From contig NZ_JPST01000014.1 of the NCBI RefSeq assembly GCF_000763315.1, forward strand, positions 178,525 to 242,524: a DNA stretch of 64,000 nt, in the 5' to 3' direction. This stretch comes from Thermoactinomyces daqus. GTDB taxonomy: Bacteria; Bacillota; Bacilli; Thermoactinomycetales; Thermoactinomycetaceae. Every line of letters starts with the position of its first letter. Position 1 is the stretch's first letter. A program made the translations under genes and the position numbers. Below are positions 1 to 8,445 of this stretch, in pieces. The notes under the pieces were generated by a model, which had not been told where the DNA came from, searched no databases, and saw nothing but the letters and a program-made list of their open reading frames with translations.

Positions 1-128
1 CCTCTTTTTTCTTTCAGTCCGTTTCGCGAAAAAAGCCAAAAGATCTTCTCCGATCAACCGTCCGGGAGCGGATGGCCATTGGTTTGACTCCTCTCGCCTC
101 CGGATTTCATCCTCCCGAAATAAATCAG

Positions 129-1271
129 TCACTCGTATTTAAAAGCGGCGGCGATTTCCCGAACCGCATCGATCACGGCTGTGATCTGCTCTTTTGTATT
201 GAAATATCCGGGACTGACCCGAACAGCTCCATGCTCCGTCTTCAGACTTCGGTGTTTCAGCGCAGCGCAATGAAATCCGGCACGTACTGCTATCTGATAA
301 TGCTGGTCGAGGATCGTCGCCACCTCAATTCCATCCGCATTTTCCATAGTAAATGAAACAATCGGCAATGCGGGTGCAGCGGAAGTCAGAACCGTGACAC
401 CTTCAATCGCTTGCAATCCTTCCCACAGCTGACGGGTCAACTCCTGTTCATGCCGGTAAATCTCTCTCAATCCTGTTTTCATAATAAAATCGATTCCTGC
501 CCCAAGCCCGGCAATCCCGGGGGTATTGGGAGTTCCGCTCTCATATCCGTAAGGACGTTCCAACGGCTGCTCCACTTCTTCCGAGCGATTTCCCGTCCCG
601 CCCTGAAGCAGGGGTTGCAAGGGAACATCCGGTTTTACGTAAAGCCCGCCCGTTCCCTGCGGGCCAAACAAGCTTTTATGTCCGGGAAAAGCAAGCAGGT
701 CGATCGGCATTTCATCCAAATGAAAAGAGAGTAATCCCGCCGTTTGCGCCGCATCAACCAAATAGAGAATGCCATGCTTTTTCGCCATCTCGCCCAGCTC
801 CGCAATCGGTAAAACTTCCCCTGTCACATTGGAGCCGTGAATCGTAATCAGCATCCGTGTTTTCTTGCGAATTTGCTCCTCCAGCAAAGAGGTCCAGTCT
901 GCGCGTTCATCCTTTCCGTCCACAACCGTAACCTCAACCTTTGCTTCTTTTTCCAGCCAATAGACGGGGCGTGCCACCGCATTATGCTCCCATGCCGTGA
1001 TGATCACATGATCTCCCGGCTTTAAGATGCCCTTAATGGCCATATTCAGAGCATGGGTCGTATTCTGGCAAAAGAGCAGATGATTCGGATCCCGCACCCC
1101 AAACAGCCGGGCAAGTTTCTCCCTAGTCTCTTCAATCGTTTGCGCTGCTTTTACCGCCAGCTGGTGGCCTCCCCTCCCCGGATTGGCACCAAACTCATCG
1201 ATGGCCTTTTTAACAGCATCAGAAACCCCTGGAGGTTTGGGCCATGTGGAAGCAGCATTATCAAGATAAAT
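129..1271 (-). CDS. Cysteine desulfurase family protein (PLP-dependent aminotransferase class V)
   Basis: A 380-residue fold-type I PLP enzyme. It opens with the IYLDNAAST motif of the cysteine desulfurase family. The cofactor-binding Asp174/Gln177 lie in VDAAQT, and the Schiff-base lysine is Lys200 in GHKS. A mobile-loop Cys336 in RAGFHCAALK is where desulfurases carry the persulfide. The TTG at 1271 is chosen because AAAAGGAGG sits nine bases upstream; the GTG at 1295 lies inside that ribosome binding site. It follows parB on the same strand. By family knowledge it should release sulfur from L-cysteine, or a related selenium or sulfinate substrate. It is not the IscS/SufS of a Fe-S operon, since no scaffold gene is next to it. 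The exact substrate is unknown. Confidence 0.85.
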   Translation of the reverse strand: MYLDNAASTWPKPPGVSDAVKKAIDEFGANPGRGGHQLAVKAAQTIEETREKLARLFGVRDPNHLLFCQNTTHALNMAIKGILKPGDHVIITAWEHNAVARPVYWLEKEAKVEVTVVDGKDERADWTSLLEEQIRKKTRMLITIHGSNVTGEVLPIAELGEMAKKHGILYLVDAAQTAGLLSFHLDEMPIDLLAFPGHKSLFGPQGTGGLYVKPDVPLQPLLQGGTGNRSEEVEQPLERPYGYESGTPNTPGIAGLGAGIDFIMKTGLREIYRHEQELTRQLWEGLQAIEGVTVLTSAAPALPIVSFTMENADGIEVATILDQHYQIAVRAGFHCAALKHRSLKTEHGAVRVSPGYFNTKEQITAVIDAVREIAAAFKYE

Positions 1272-1335
1272 CAATGTCGGATTCCTCCTTTTCACGATGA
1301 TGAAAAGTTTAAGATAAAATCATCTCCGGTCTGGT

Positions 1336-1364
1336 AAAAGACAGAAGGGTCCCTTCAAGGACCC
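1336..1364 (-). terminator. Probable terminator after parB
   Basis: On the minus strand GGGTCC and GGACCC (1347-1352 and 1359-1364) form a short hairpin. It is followed by a T-rich but interrupted tract. It lies between parB and the downstream desulfurase gene. It is weak, so read-through is likely. Confidence 0.4.
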
Positions 1365-1410
1365 GGTTAAACTCGTATTCATCAATGAAGCCGCTCACTG
1401 CCTGCGCCGC

Positions 1411-2280
1411 CTACCTTCCTCCGACCACTCTTTCTTGATTTAACAATTCAATCAGCCGTTCCAACTCCCGATCGGAATAATACTCGATCTCGATTTTCCC
1501 TTTTTTCCGCCCGTGCTTGATGCGAACCGGCGTACTGAAAACTTGCTGCAACAGATCTTCATAGTGTTTAATCTGCGGGTCCAATTTTTCTTTGCTCTTT
1601 TTCCGTTCTTTCTTGGGCATTGTCTGATTGAGCTGTTGCACCCATTCCTCCAGCTGGCGTACACTTGGCTTTTCTTTTTTCACCTTCTCCGCCAGCTTGA
1701 TGAGCAAATCCGCATCTTTTACGCCCAGAAGCGCCCGGGCATGTCCCATTGACAATGTTCCACGTGAAACATCATCTTGAACTTGCGGCGGCAATTGCAG
1801 CAAACGCAAAAAATTGGCGACATGGGGACGGCTTTTTCCCACTCGTTCTGCCAATTCTTCCTGGGTAACCGACAAATGCTTCATCAATTTCTGATAGGCG
1901 TGGGCCACTTCCATCGGATTGAGATCTTCCCGTTGCAAATTCTCAACAAGCGCAATCTCCATCATCTGATCGTCTGTAAACTCACGAACGACCACCGGAA
2001 CTTTCGTCAGCCCGGCCGCTTTGGCAGCGCGAAAACGGCGCTCTCCTGCGACAATTTCATAGCCGCGAATGCTTTTTCTCACAACCAATGGTTGGACTAT
2101 TCCATGCTGTTTAATCGATTCGGTCAATTCCTGCAGCAGTTCATCATCAAAATGTTTGCGCGGCTGATAGGGATTCGGGCGCAAATCCGTTATTTCCGCC
2201 TCGTGAACATGATCCTCCTCTGTCGTCACATCCACTTGAAACAAAGCGCCAAGCCCTCGTCCGAGGCCTTTGTTACTCAT
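1411..2280 (-). CDS. parB: Chromosome partitioning protein ParB (Spo0J)
   Basis: A 289-residue ParB. It binds parS, spreads as a CTP-loaded clamp and loads SMC near the origin. The N-terminal [10 protein letters not shown] is the ParA-contact segment. The CTP-binding motifs are visible as GERR (79-82) and ENLQR (113-117). A helix-turn-helix spans about 138-160, with a C-terminal dimerisation region after about 230. Its ATG overlaps the end of parA by eight bases (TAA within ATGAGTAA), so the two genes are translationally coupled. The gene contains a parS site, as in B. subtilis spo0J. It is distinct from noc upstream, which is a ParB paralog. Confidence 0.97.
   Translation of the reverse strand: MSNKGLGRGLGALFQVDVTTEEDHVHEAEITDLRPNPYQPRKHFDDELLQELTESIKQHGIVQPLVVRKSIRGYEIVAGERRFRAAKAAGLTKVPVVVREFTDDQMMEIALVENLQREDLNPMEVAHAYQKLMKHLSVTQEELAERVGKSRPHVANFLRLLQLPPQVQDDVSRGTLSMGHARALLGVKDADLLIKLAEKVKKEKPSVRQLEEWVQQLNQTMPKKERKKSKEKLDPQIKHYEDLLQQVFSTPVRIKHGRKKGKIEIEYYSDRELERLIELLNQERVVGGR
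1756..1771 (+). promoter_or_regulatory. parS site inside parB
   Basis: TGTTCCACGTGAAACA matches the Bacillus parS consensus, including the central CACGTG. It lies inside the parB coding sequence, the same arrangement as the best-known B. subtilis site. ParB should nucleate here. Confidence 0.9.
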
Positions 2281-3037
2281 TTTGCATCACCACTTCTTTC
2301 GCCAGTTCGTTATAGCATAAAGCACCACGCGATTTCGGATCATATGTGATGATCGGCTTCCCGTGGCTTGGTGCCTCACTGAGCCGAACGTTTCGCGGGA
2401 TCACTGTCCGGTAAACCTTTTGCTGAAAGTACTTTTTCACTTCGTCCATCACCTGAACGGACAAATTGGTTCTGCTATCGAACATGGTCAGCAGAACGCC
2501 TTCCACTCCCAGGTTTTTGTTTAAGTGTTTTTGCACAATGCGAATCGTATTCAACAGCTGTCCCAATCCTTCCAGAGCATAAAACTCACACTGAATCGGA
2601 ATGAGGACAGATTCGGCTGCGGTTAACGCATTTAATGTAATAATCCCCAGTGATGGAGGACAATCGATAAAAATATAATCAAAATCCTGTTTCACTGATT
2701 GCAATGCCCGTTTCAGCCGCAGTTCCCGTGAGATGGCCTGCGATAATTCAATTTCAACCCCCGCCAGTTGAATAGTCGCCGGAATCACATAGAGATTTTC
2801 GACGATCGATGGAATCAGCACTTCCTCGACCGGTGCCTCGTTCATCAAAACATCATAGACACAGCGTTCGACATCGCCCTTATTGATGCCAAGTCCACTG
2901 GTCGTATTTCCCTGCGGATCAATATCAACAATTAAAACCCGTTTTCCGAGAGAGGCGATGCCGGCAGACAAATTGATCGACGTCGTCGTTTTTCCGACGC
3001 CCCCTTTCTGATTCGCAATCGCAATCACTTTCCCCAT
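2273..3037 (-). CDS. parA: Chromosome partitioning ATPase ParA (Soj)
   Basis: A 254-residue ParA/MinD-type ATPase. The deviant Walker A KGGVGKTT is at 11-18, with the signature lysine at 11, and the Walker B region is [12 protein letters not shown]. As Soj it binds DNA as an ATP dimer, is stimulated by ParB and controls DnaA activity. The start ATG follows GAGGTGG. It forms an operon with parB. Roughly 430 bases separate it from noc, with a terminator between, so it probably has its own promoter, which could not be located with confidence. Confidence 0.97.
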   Translation of the reverse strand: MGKVIAIANQKGGVGKTTTSINLSAGIASLGKRVLIVDIDPQGNTTSGLGINKGDVERCVYDVLMNEAPVEEVLIPSIVENLYVIPATIQLAGVEIELSQAISRELRLKRALQSVKQDFDYIFIDCPPSLGIITLNALTAAESVLIPIQCEFYALEGLGQLLNTIRIVQKHLNKNLGVEGVLLTMFDSRTNLSVQVMDEVKKYFQQKVYRTVIPRNVRLSEAPSHGKPIITYDPKSRGALCYNELAKEVVMQNE

Positions 3038-3473
3038 TTTTCCACCTCTTTTCCTTTAACCAGACCCCAAACCGCTCTTGCATTCCATCTCCGAGGCGAC
3101 ATCGGAACTGCGGCCTCTTCCTTTTCTGAAAGTTTTTGCAGTCGAGGGCGCAGGGTTCCCCCCCTGACCTTCCCGCGTTTCAAATGGCCATCAGCGAAGC
3201 ACCAATCCCCTCCTGGTTTTGTCCCATCCAAATCCCGGGGGTGGTGTTTGACAAATGATGCCCTTTTCCCGAACGGATTCATTCAGACACCTGACTCAAC
3301 AAGAAGAAAATGATCCGCTGAACGGCTCCTCCCCTTCTCCCGAAACAAGCAGGGAGCAGCGCAAAAATAAAGAAAAAGAGGCGTTTTTGCCTCAATATTA
3401 CATTTCGATCCTTTCTTTATTTTAATGAACGTTTTTCTCCAACGGAAGGAAAAAATCAGACAAGTGAACCAAA
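3038..3473. other. Intergenic region noc-parA
   Basis: A gap of about 436 bases. It holds the noc terminator (3361-3393). The remaining part has one long open frame on the minus strand (3025-3282) that overlaps the parA start, lacks a convincing ribosome binding site and is rich in Arg/Gly/Pro; I do not regard it as a gene. A parA promoter is expected here, but no clear -35/-10 pair was found. Confidence 0.4.
3361..3393 (-). terminator. Intrinsic terminator after noc
   Basis: On the minus strand GAGGC-AAAAAC-GCCTC is followed by TTTTTCTTTATTTTT. This is a short stem with a long U-rich tract, placed about 80 bases after the noc stop codon. Confidence 0.75.
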
Positions 3474-4292
3474 TTATTTGGGAATACGGATGACAAGTTC
3501 CACATAATCCTGATGATCCTTCTCATCAGTCAACACATCCATCCCCGTCTGCTTTACCATATCGATCGATTGGCGAATGGTATTGATGGCAATCCGGAAA
3601 TCGCGAGAGACGGACTTTCGTTTCCCTTTCTTTTTCGGTGCGGCCGGCTCCTTCTCCAGCAACCGCCGAACCCGTTCCTCGGTCTGTTTCACATTTAAGT
3701 CCCGTTCCAAAATCTCTTTCAGCACTTCCAATTGCCGGCTCGGTTCTTTCAAGGCCAACAGGGAGCGGGCATGCCGTTCGGTTATGGTCCGTTTCAGCAA
3801 TTCCTCCTGAACGGCTTGGGGAAGTTGCAACAAGCGCAACTTGTTCGCAATCGTGGACTGTCCTTTGCCGAGGCGTTGCGCCAGGCTCTCCTGCGTCAAT
3901 TGGTGCAGCTCAATCAGTTTTTGATAGGCATGAGCCTCTTCAATCGCAGTCAACCCTTCCCGCTGAAGATTTTCAATCAGTGCGGCAGAAGCCGCCTGGC
4001 TGTCGGACATATCCCGGATCACTGCGGGCACGGTCGTCATCCCCAACTTTTTAACCGCCCGCAGCCGCCTTTCTCCCGCAATCAATTCATATCCCTGACC
4101 CTTGCGGCGAACGACAATCGGCTGAATCACACCATGGACACGAATCGTTTGACAGAGCTCATCTATCCGTTCTTCGTGAAACAATGTGCGAGGCTGATAA
4201 GGGCTAGGGACAATTGCCTCCACAGAAATTTGTTTAATCTGGTCGGTTTCCTTCTCAACCAGACCAAACAGTCGCGAAAACGACTCTTTCAT
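3474..4292 (-). CDS. noc: Nucleoid occlusion protein Noc
   Basis: A 272-residue ParB-family paralog. It has the CTPase motifs GERR (73-76) and ENLQR (107-111), a helix-turn-helix near 133-155 and a C-terminal dimer domain. The start is set at the ATG at 4292, because the protein then begins [11 protein letters not shown]. This matches the amphipathic membrane-targeting helix known for Noc, and AAGGTGG lies upstream; a GTG at 4307 has no ribosome binding site. Noc should bind NBS sites and block Z-ring assembly over the nucleoid. Here it is separated from rsmG by the actin-like operon, whereas in B. subtilis noc and rsmG are adjacent. Confidence 0.93.
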   Translation of the reverse strand: MKESFSRLFGLVEKETDQIKQISVEAIVPSPYQPRTLFHEERIDELCQTIRVHGVIQPIVVRRKGQGYELIAGERRLRAVKKLGMTTVPAVIRDMSDSQAASAALIENLQREGLTAIEEAHAYQKLIELHQLTQESLAQRLGKGQSTIANKLRLLQLPQAVQEELLKRTITERHARSLLALKEPSRQLEVLKEILERDLNVKQTEERVRRLLEKEPAAPKKKGKRKSVSRDFRIAINTIRQSIDMVKQTGMDVLTDEKDHQDYVELVIRIPK

Positions 4293-4593
4293 CAACACAG
4301 CCACCACCTTAGTCTGGAAACCTATTTCAAAACGGGCGTAAATGGATGGCGTAAAACGATGGACGCACGTATTTTCCAGGATTCAAAGACCCAACCTTAC
4401 CGCCGATGATTTGAATTCCGCACCTTTCTGACGCCGGGCCACTTATTATTACCATTTCGCTGCCGATTACCATCTACCTCCTAATCTCCTGATCAAGATC
4501 GAAAATCAAGATATGAACTGTCATCGTTTTGTAAGAATATGCCCATCCGGCTCCCGTTCCTGCATTTGGACTGATCCGCACAACAGAGTTCTT

Positions 4594-4609
4594 TGTTCCA
4601 CGTGGAACA
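4594..4609. promoter_or_regulatory. parS-like palindrome
   Basis: TGTTCCACGTGGAACA is a perfect 16-base palindrome. It differs from the common parS consensus by one base, in the right arm. It sits between noc and the actin-like gene and is probably a second ParB loading site. Confidence 0.8.
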
Positions 4610-4793
4610 TTAACCATTCATCTGCGTTCCCCGGCTGAAACGCGTCAAATTTTCGAGGATTGTCACAGACCGGAAACTCGGCAGTTTAAGGGGGATCGCG
4701 CCCGGTCTGCAAATACTTTCACAGCCCAAACTTCTTCTCTGATCCGAAAATCGACGATATTTGAAGAACTTTGTCGTTATTGGTCATTCTATG

Positions 4794-4823
4794 TTGACCC
4801 TTGGGCTTCACAATTGATAGAAT
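4794..4823 (+). promoter_or_regulatory. Sigma-A-type promoter for the actin-like operon
   Basis: TTGACC (4794-4799) and TAGAAT (4818-4823) are separated by 18 bases. The start codon is at 4870, preceded by GAGGAGG. Confidence 0.65.
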
Positions 4824-4869
4824 CGTGGGAAGAAGGGGATTTCATTCACTTGAGGAGGATATCTGAAAA

Positions 4870-6051
4870 ATGAGTGCACCTGTATACATAGGGAATGACC
4901 AGGGTTATTACGGAACAAAAGTGGTTACCCGTGCCAACGGAAAGTTTTATAAAATGTTTATCCGTAACATGGTCGTACCAAACCGTGTCGGTGAAATCAC
5001 TTATAATAATGACCCTCACAATATTATGTACCGCGAGCGCGAAGGGGATCGCGAATGGTTCTGCGGCAAGCTGGCCATCGAGCAAGCCGGCGATGACGAA
5101 TTGTTCGACTCCCACAAGCGTCGTCTGTTCAGCCCAACCTGGTTCCGTGAACAAGAATATCTGATCATGTTCCGCGTCAGCACCGGCCTCATGCTGCAAG
5201 GAAGCACCGAACCGGTTGTATCCGTCGCATTGCCAACCGACAGCTACATCGACTACAAAGATGAGTTGAAACGCCGTCTGGTGGGCAAACACAGTTTTGA
5301 AGTGAAACAAGGAAACCTCCCCTGGCGCAAAATCGAATTTGAAATTAAGCGGGAAAATCTCTTCGTAATCAGCCAGCCGATGGCCACCTTGTTCCATATC
5401 GCCCTCGACCGTGAAGGCAAACTGTTAAACGAAGATTTGTTCATTCAAAAAGTAAGCATCAACGACCTTGGCTTTGGCACATCCGATATCGAAACATTGC
5501 ACGGAGAAACGATCATTAAACGCCAAAGCTTCACGTCGCGTCACGCGATGCTGAATGTTTATCACACCCTGGCAAAACGCCTGCTCGATTTTACACGCAA
5601 TGCAGACCCGGACGGTCACGGGAAGGAATATCCGATCTGGAGCCTGCCGCGCATTGTTCGTTCAGGTGAAATCAGCTTCAAAGGAAAAACGCACGACGTC
5701 AGCCCCATCGTCCAGGAATGCATCAGGGAAGTCGGGGAAGCTTTGGTGGAAGAAGTTTGGAACCGGCTCGACTACGGCGATGACATTACCTATATCATCC
5801 TGACCGGCGGTGCTTCGATTCCGTTTAAACCTTTCTACCGCGAACGCTTCGGCGACAAGCTCATCTTTGCTGAAGATTATGGCATTGAAGCACAATTTGC
5901 CAATGGTTTCGGACTTTGCAAGTTCGCCCAATCCAAAGCGCGAACCGTTCCGACTAAAGAAATGCTTGAAGCAGCTGCTTCGATTCAACAAGAATTCTCC
6001 GTCCCAGATGCCCTGGGTGAAAGCAAAAAAGAGGCGAAAGCGAAAAAGTAA
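4870..6051 (+). CDS. ParM/StbA-like actin family protein
   Basis: A 393-residue actin-fold ATPase resembling ParM/StbA. The phosphate-1 loop is GNDQGYYGTK (8-17). The phosphate-2 segment is INDLGFGTSDIETL (197-210). The adenosine-binding strand is YIILTGGAS (308-316), followed by QFANGFGLC (342-350). The last 15 residues are Lys/Glu/Ala rich. ParM proteins polymerise to push plasmids apart; here the gene is chromosomal, beside parABS and noc and directly after a parS-like site. No ParR-like adaptor is adjacent, and the next gene codes for a long acidic protein. A role in segregation or cell organisation is an inference. It is not MreB or FtsA, judging by motifs and context. Confidence 0.8.
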   Translation: MSAPVYIGNDQGYYGTKVVTRANGKFYKMFIRNMVVPNRVGEITYNNDPHNIMYREREGDREWFCGKLAIEQAGDDELFDSHKRRLFSPTWFREQEYLIMFRVSTGLMLQGSTEPVVSVALPTDSYIDYKDELKRRLVGKHSFEVKQGNLPWRKIEFEIKRENLFVISQPMATLFHIALDREGKLLNEDLFIQKVSINDLGFGTSDIETLHGETIIKRQSFTSRHAMLNVYHTLAKRLLDFTRNADPDGHGKEYPIWSLPRIVRSGEISFKGKTHDVSPIVQECIREVGEALVEEVWNRLDYGDDITYIILTGGASIPFKPFYRERFGDKLIFAEDYGIEAQFANGFGLCKFAQSKARTVPTKEMLEAAASIQQEFSVPDALGESKKEAKAKK

Positions 6052-6194
6052 TCCCTGTTCCCCCCATGGGTGACCCTGGGGGGCTCACTTCTTATCAACC
6101 ATTCGGGGAAAATTTTGACAAATGAGTGCTGTGCCCCTTCCAATGCAAATGGAACAACAGGCACAGCCGGAGTCAGCAAAAGGAGGGGGAGTGT

Positions 6195-7640
6195 ATGTCA
6201 CAGTTTGAATCCCGGTATGATTGTATTGTGATCGGTACGGGAAAATCAGGCCAGGCATCAGTCGAAGCCTTGAAGGAAAAGGGGTTGAACCCCCTTTATA
6301 TTCATTTGACAGCAGAGATGCTGACGACGATGGTCAGCCAGCAAATAGGCCAGCAAACCAGTCCGGACGGCGATTCCTCCTCACAGACCGGCGGCTTTAT
6401 GCACGCGAATGCGGACGGATGCATTTATTCCCAAAAGCAGACTTTGCAAACGCCTTTTGGTGAAACGACCACTTATACGTTCCAAGTGCAGCAACCCGCC
6501 TTGGGAGAATCGGTACAGGAGAGCAAAACCTCCACCCCTGAACCTTTCTCCCCGATCGGTTCACTGTCCGACGGAGAAGATCCGGAAGTGCTGGAAGCAC
6601 AACAGGTGGAGTATGTATCCCCTTACCCGTTTCTTAATGAACGATCCCGGAGAAAAAAAGCATTCAGACGCCACAAAAACAGATTCTCTTTTCAAGAGCA
6701 ACCGGAGATGGAAGAAGAATATCCCATCTATCATCTTGAGCGAATCAAGTTAGAGGATGAGGAGAGCAAGGATGAACCCGTTTCCGGTTGGCAAGAAACC
6801 CCTTATTACGACGGGAGAAATGGCCTCCAGGAAGATTTTGAACAAAAAGACGAAGTGGTTGATTCAGAGACTCCCCCGGTTTATCGGGAACGGGAATTGA
6901 AATTGCGCAAACGGTTGACTGAAAACCATCGCATGCAAGGAGTCAGTGAATCCGACCACGAGGAAGAAGAAGCGGAAGACTCCATTTCCAAAAGCTTCGA
7001 CAATGATTTCTTCCAAGACTCCGGCTTTTTTCAGGACCCGATGTTCAAGCCGTTTGCCTATCCGGGCGAAAGAAACCAGCCAAACCAAACGGGGCAGCAA
7101 ACATTTGAATCGCAGCAATATGAACAAAATGGTTATGATCCATCCTTTGAGCCACGCCCGTTTTCAAGCCGGACATCCTTTGATTCCGACTCATACGAAT
7201 CGGACAAAAATGAACAAGCCAACCAGGAACAAGATGTTTTCCCGCTGGAACCGTTCTCTCCCAGACGGCGTTCCCGCAACCAAAAAAAAGCGCGTCTGCA
7301 ATCTTTGACTGAGCAAAGGGAAAAAAAAGAACTTAACCGTCCCGCCAGCATTTTTTGGGAAGAGACACCCCAGGAAGAAGATCACAGCCTGTTCCCCAAC
7401 GGACAGCCTACGATTCAGCCGTTTGGCCGCGAGCCCGAAGATGAACCCGAGAAAGAGGGGGATTCCAGTTTAAAAAGGGACGATATTGAATTCGAGGATG
7501 CTTATGGCGGCTATAATTCCTGGGAGGAATTCATGACCCCATTCTCGCAAAACAGCCGCAAACGGCAGGAGATCGACAAGGTCGAAAAAAGGAAAATCGC
7601 TTTGCGCGGACTGCACAATCTGATCAATAACCTCGGATAA
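6195..7640 (+). CDS. Acidic, mostly disordered protein of unknown function
   Basis: A 481-residue protein I do not recognise. The ATG at 6195 is preceded by AGGAGGGGGA, which rules out the upstream ATG at 6126. Residues 8-37 read like one beta-alpha-beta unit with a nucleotide-binding-type loop (IVIGTGKSG). No further oxidoreductase domain follows. From about residue 45 the chain is dominated by Glu, Gln, Ser, Pro, Asp and Arg, with scattered aromatic motifs, so it looks intrinsically disordered. The end (about 450-481) is basic and may form a helix. It follows the ParM-like gene by about 140 bases on the same strand and may be its partner. That is an inference from position only. Confidence 0.7.
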   Translation: MSQFESRYDCIVIGTGKSGQASVEALKEKGLNPLYIHLTAEMLTTMVSQQIGQQTSPDGDSSSQTGGFMHANADGCIYSQKQTLQTPFGETTTYTFQVQQPALGESVQESKTSTPEPFSPIGSLSDGEDPEVLEAQQVEYVSPYPFLNERSRRKKAFRRHKNRFSFQEQPEMEEEYPIYHLERIKLEDEESKDEPVSGWQETPYYDGRNGLQEDFEQKDEVVDSETPPVYRERELKLRKRLTENHRMQGVSESDHEEEEAEDSISKSFDNDFFQDSGFFQDPMFKPFAYPGERNQPNQTGQQTFESQQYEQNGYDPSFEPRPFSSRTSFDSDSYESDKNEQANQEQDVFPLEPFSPRRRSRNQKKARLQSLTEQREKKELNRPASIFWEETPQEEDHSLFPNGQPTIQPFGREPEDEPEKEGDSSLKRDDIEFEDAYGGYNSWEEFMTPFSQNSRKRQEIDKVEKRKIALRGLHNLINNLG

Positions 7641-7690
7641 AAAAGGAAGCCGTCGTCTCTGAACAAAGGGAGATCCGGCTTCCTTTTTTA
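7641..7690. terminator. Bidirectional terminator
   Basis: AAAAAGGAAGCCG and CGGCTTCCTTTTT (about 7640-7652 and 7676-7688) form a strong stem with A and T tracts on both sides. It separates the rightward actin-like operon from the leftward rsmG. Confidence 0.85.
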
Positions 7691-7705
7691 AAAGCGAATG
7701 TGAAC

Positions 7706-8428
7706 TTAAACCAGCGGTTGCTTTGCGGGCGTTCCTGCTTTACGCGGATACGCCTTGGGCGTCTGATCCCGCTTTTTCATGATCAGAATATTCCTCGTCC
7801 CCATTCCCTCCGGCAACTGAAACTCTTCTCTCTCCACCGTTGTCTTGCCCAAGATAAACAGCGCCCGTTTGGCTTCCGTTATCTCCTCGCCCACGGAAGG
7901 CCCTTTCATCGATACGAAATATCCTCCGACTTTGACAAATGGCAAACAGTACTCCGCCAGAACATTTAATCTGGCCACGGCCCTCGCCGTCACCAAATCA
8001 AAAGACTGGCGATACCCCTTCTGTTTTGCCAGGTCTTCCGCACGGCCATGAACGCATTCCACTTCTTTCAGGCCGAGTGCGTCGGCCGTTTCCCGCAAAA
8101 ACTGAACGCGCTTTTTGAGCGAATCCAACAGCACCAGCCGGAGATGGGGAAATGCGATTTTCAGCGGAATCCCCGGAAAGCCTGCACCGGTCCCCACATC
8201 GATCAGCGAATCAACCTCTTTTATATCCAAACTCTTCGCCAACAGCAAAGAATCATAAAAATGCTTGACATAAACCTCCCGCGGTTCAGTGATCGCCGTC
8301 AGATTCATCACTTTGTTGGTCTCCACGAGTCGCTCGAAATACTGCGCAAACTGCCTGAGCTGTTGATCCGAAAGGATAAGCCCCCATTCCGAGACCGCCT
8401 GCTGCAACCACTCTCCATGTTCCTGCAC
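7706..8428 (-). CDS. rsmG: 16S rRNA (guanine-527-N7)-methyltransferase
   Basis: A 240-residue SAM-dependent methyltransferase. The SAM loop DVGTGAGFPG is at 77-86, and the following LLDSLKKR and TARAVARL motifs are typical of RsmG. It ends with the family-typical PRKAGTP segment. It methylates N7 of G527 in the 530 loop of 16S rRNA; loss gives low-level streptomycin resistance. The GTG at 8428 is chosen because GGAGGG lies six bases upstream and the length then matches B. subtilis RsmG (239). A GTG at 8449 overlaps the mnmG stop codon. Confidence 0.95.
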   Translation of the reverse strand: MQEHGEWLQQAVSEWGLILSDQQLRQFAQYFERLVETNKVMNLTAITEPREVYVKHFYDSLLLAKSLDIKEVDSLIDVGTGAGFPGIPLKIAFPHLRLVLLDSLKKRVQFLRETADALGLKEVECVHGRAEDLAKQKGYRQSFDLVTARAVARLNVLAEYCLPFVKVGGYFVSMKGPSVGEEITEAKRALFILGKTTVEREEFQLPEGMGTRNILIMKKRDQTPKAYPRKAGTPAKQPLV

Positions 8429-8445
8429 CGTGTTCCCTCCAAGTT

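Larger units (their letters stand above)
4293..4869. other. Intergenic region noc / actin-like gene
   Basis: A 577-base region between divergent genes. It holds a perfect palindromic parS-like site (4594-4609) and a sigma-A-type promoter (4794-4823) for the rightward operon. No tandem repeats resembling a plasmid parC centromere were seen. No promoter for noc could be assigned with confidence. Confidence 0.6.

Noticed and set aside
1..128. Possible open frame on the minus strand at the left edge (for example an in-frame TTG near 60).
   Set aside because: No convincing ribosome binding site for the frame that stays open to the edge; an ATG with a ribosome binding site gives only 21 codons.
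3025..3282. 85-residue open frame upstream of parA on the minus strand.
   Set aside because: It overlaps parA and has no clear start signal; Arg/Gly/Pro-rich composition suggests chance.
4846..5397. 183-residue antisense frame over the actin-like gene.
   Set aside because: It mirrors the coding bias of the real gene; no ribosome binding site or motif.
6195..6290. FAD/NAD oxidoreductase assignment from the GTGKSG loop.
   Set aside because: A single loop without any second nucleotide or catalytic motif does not support an oxidoreductase.
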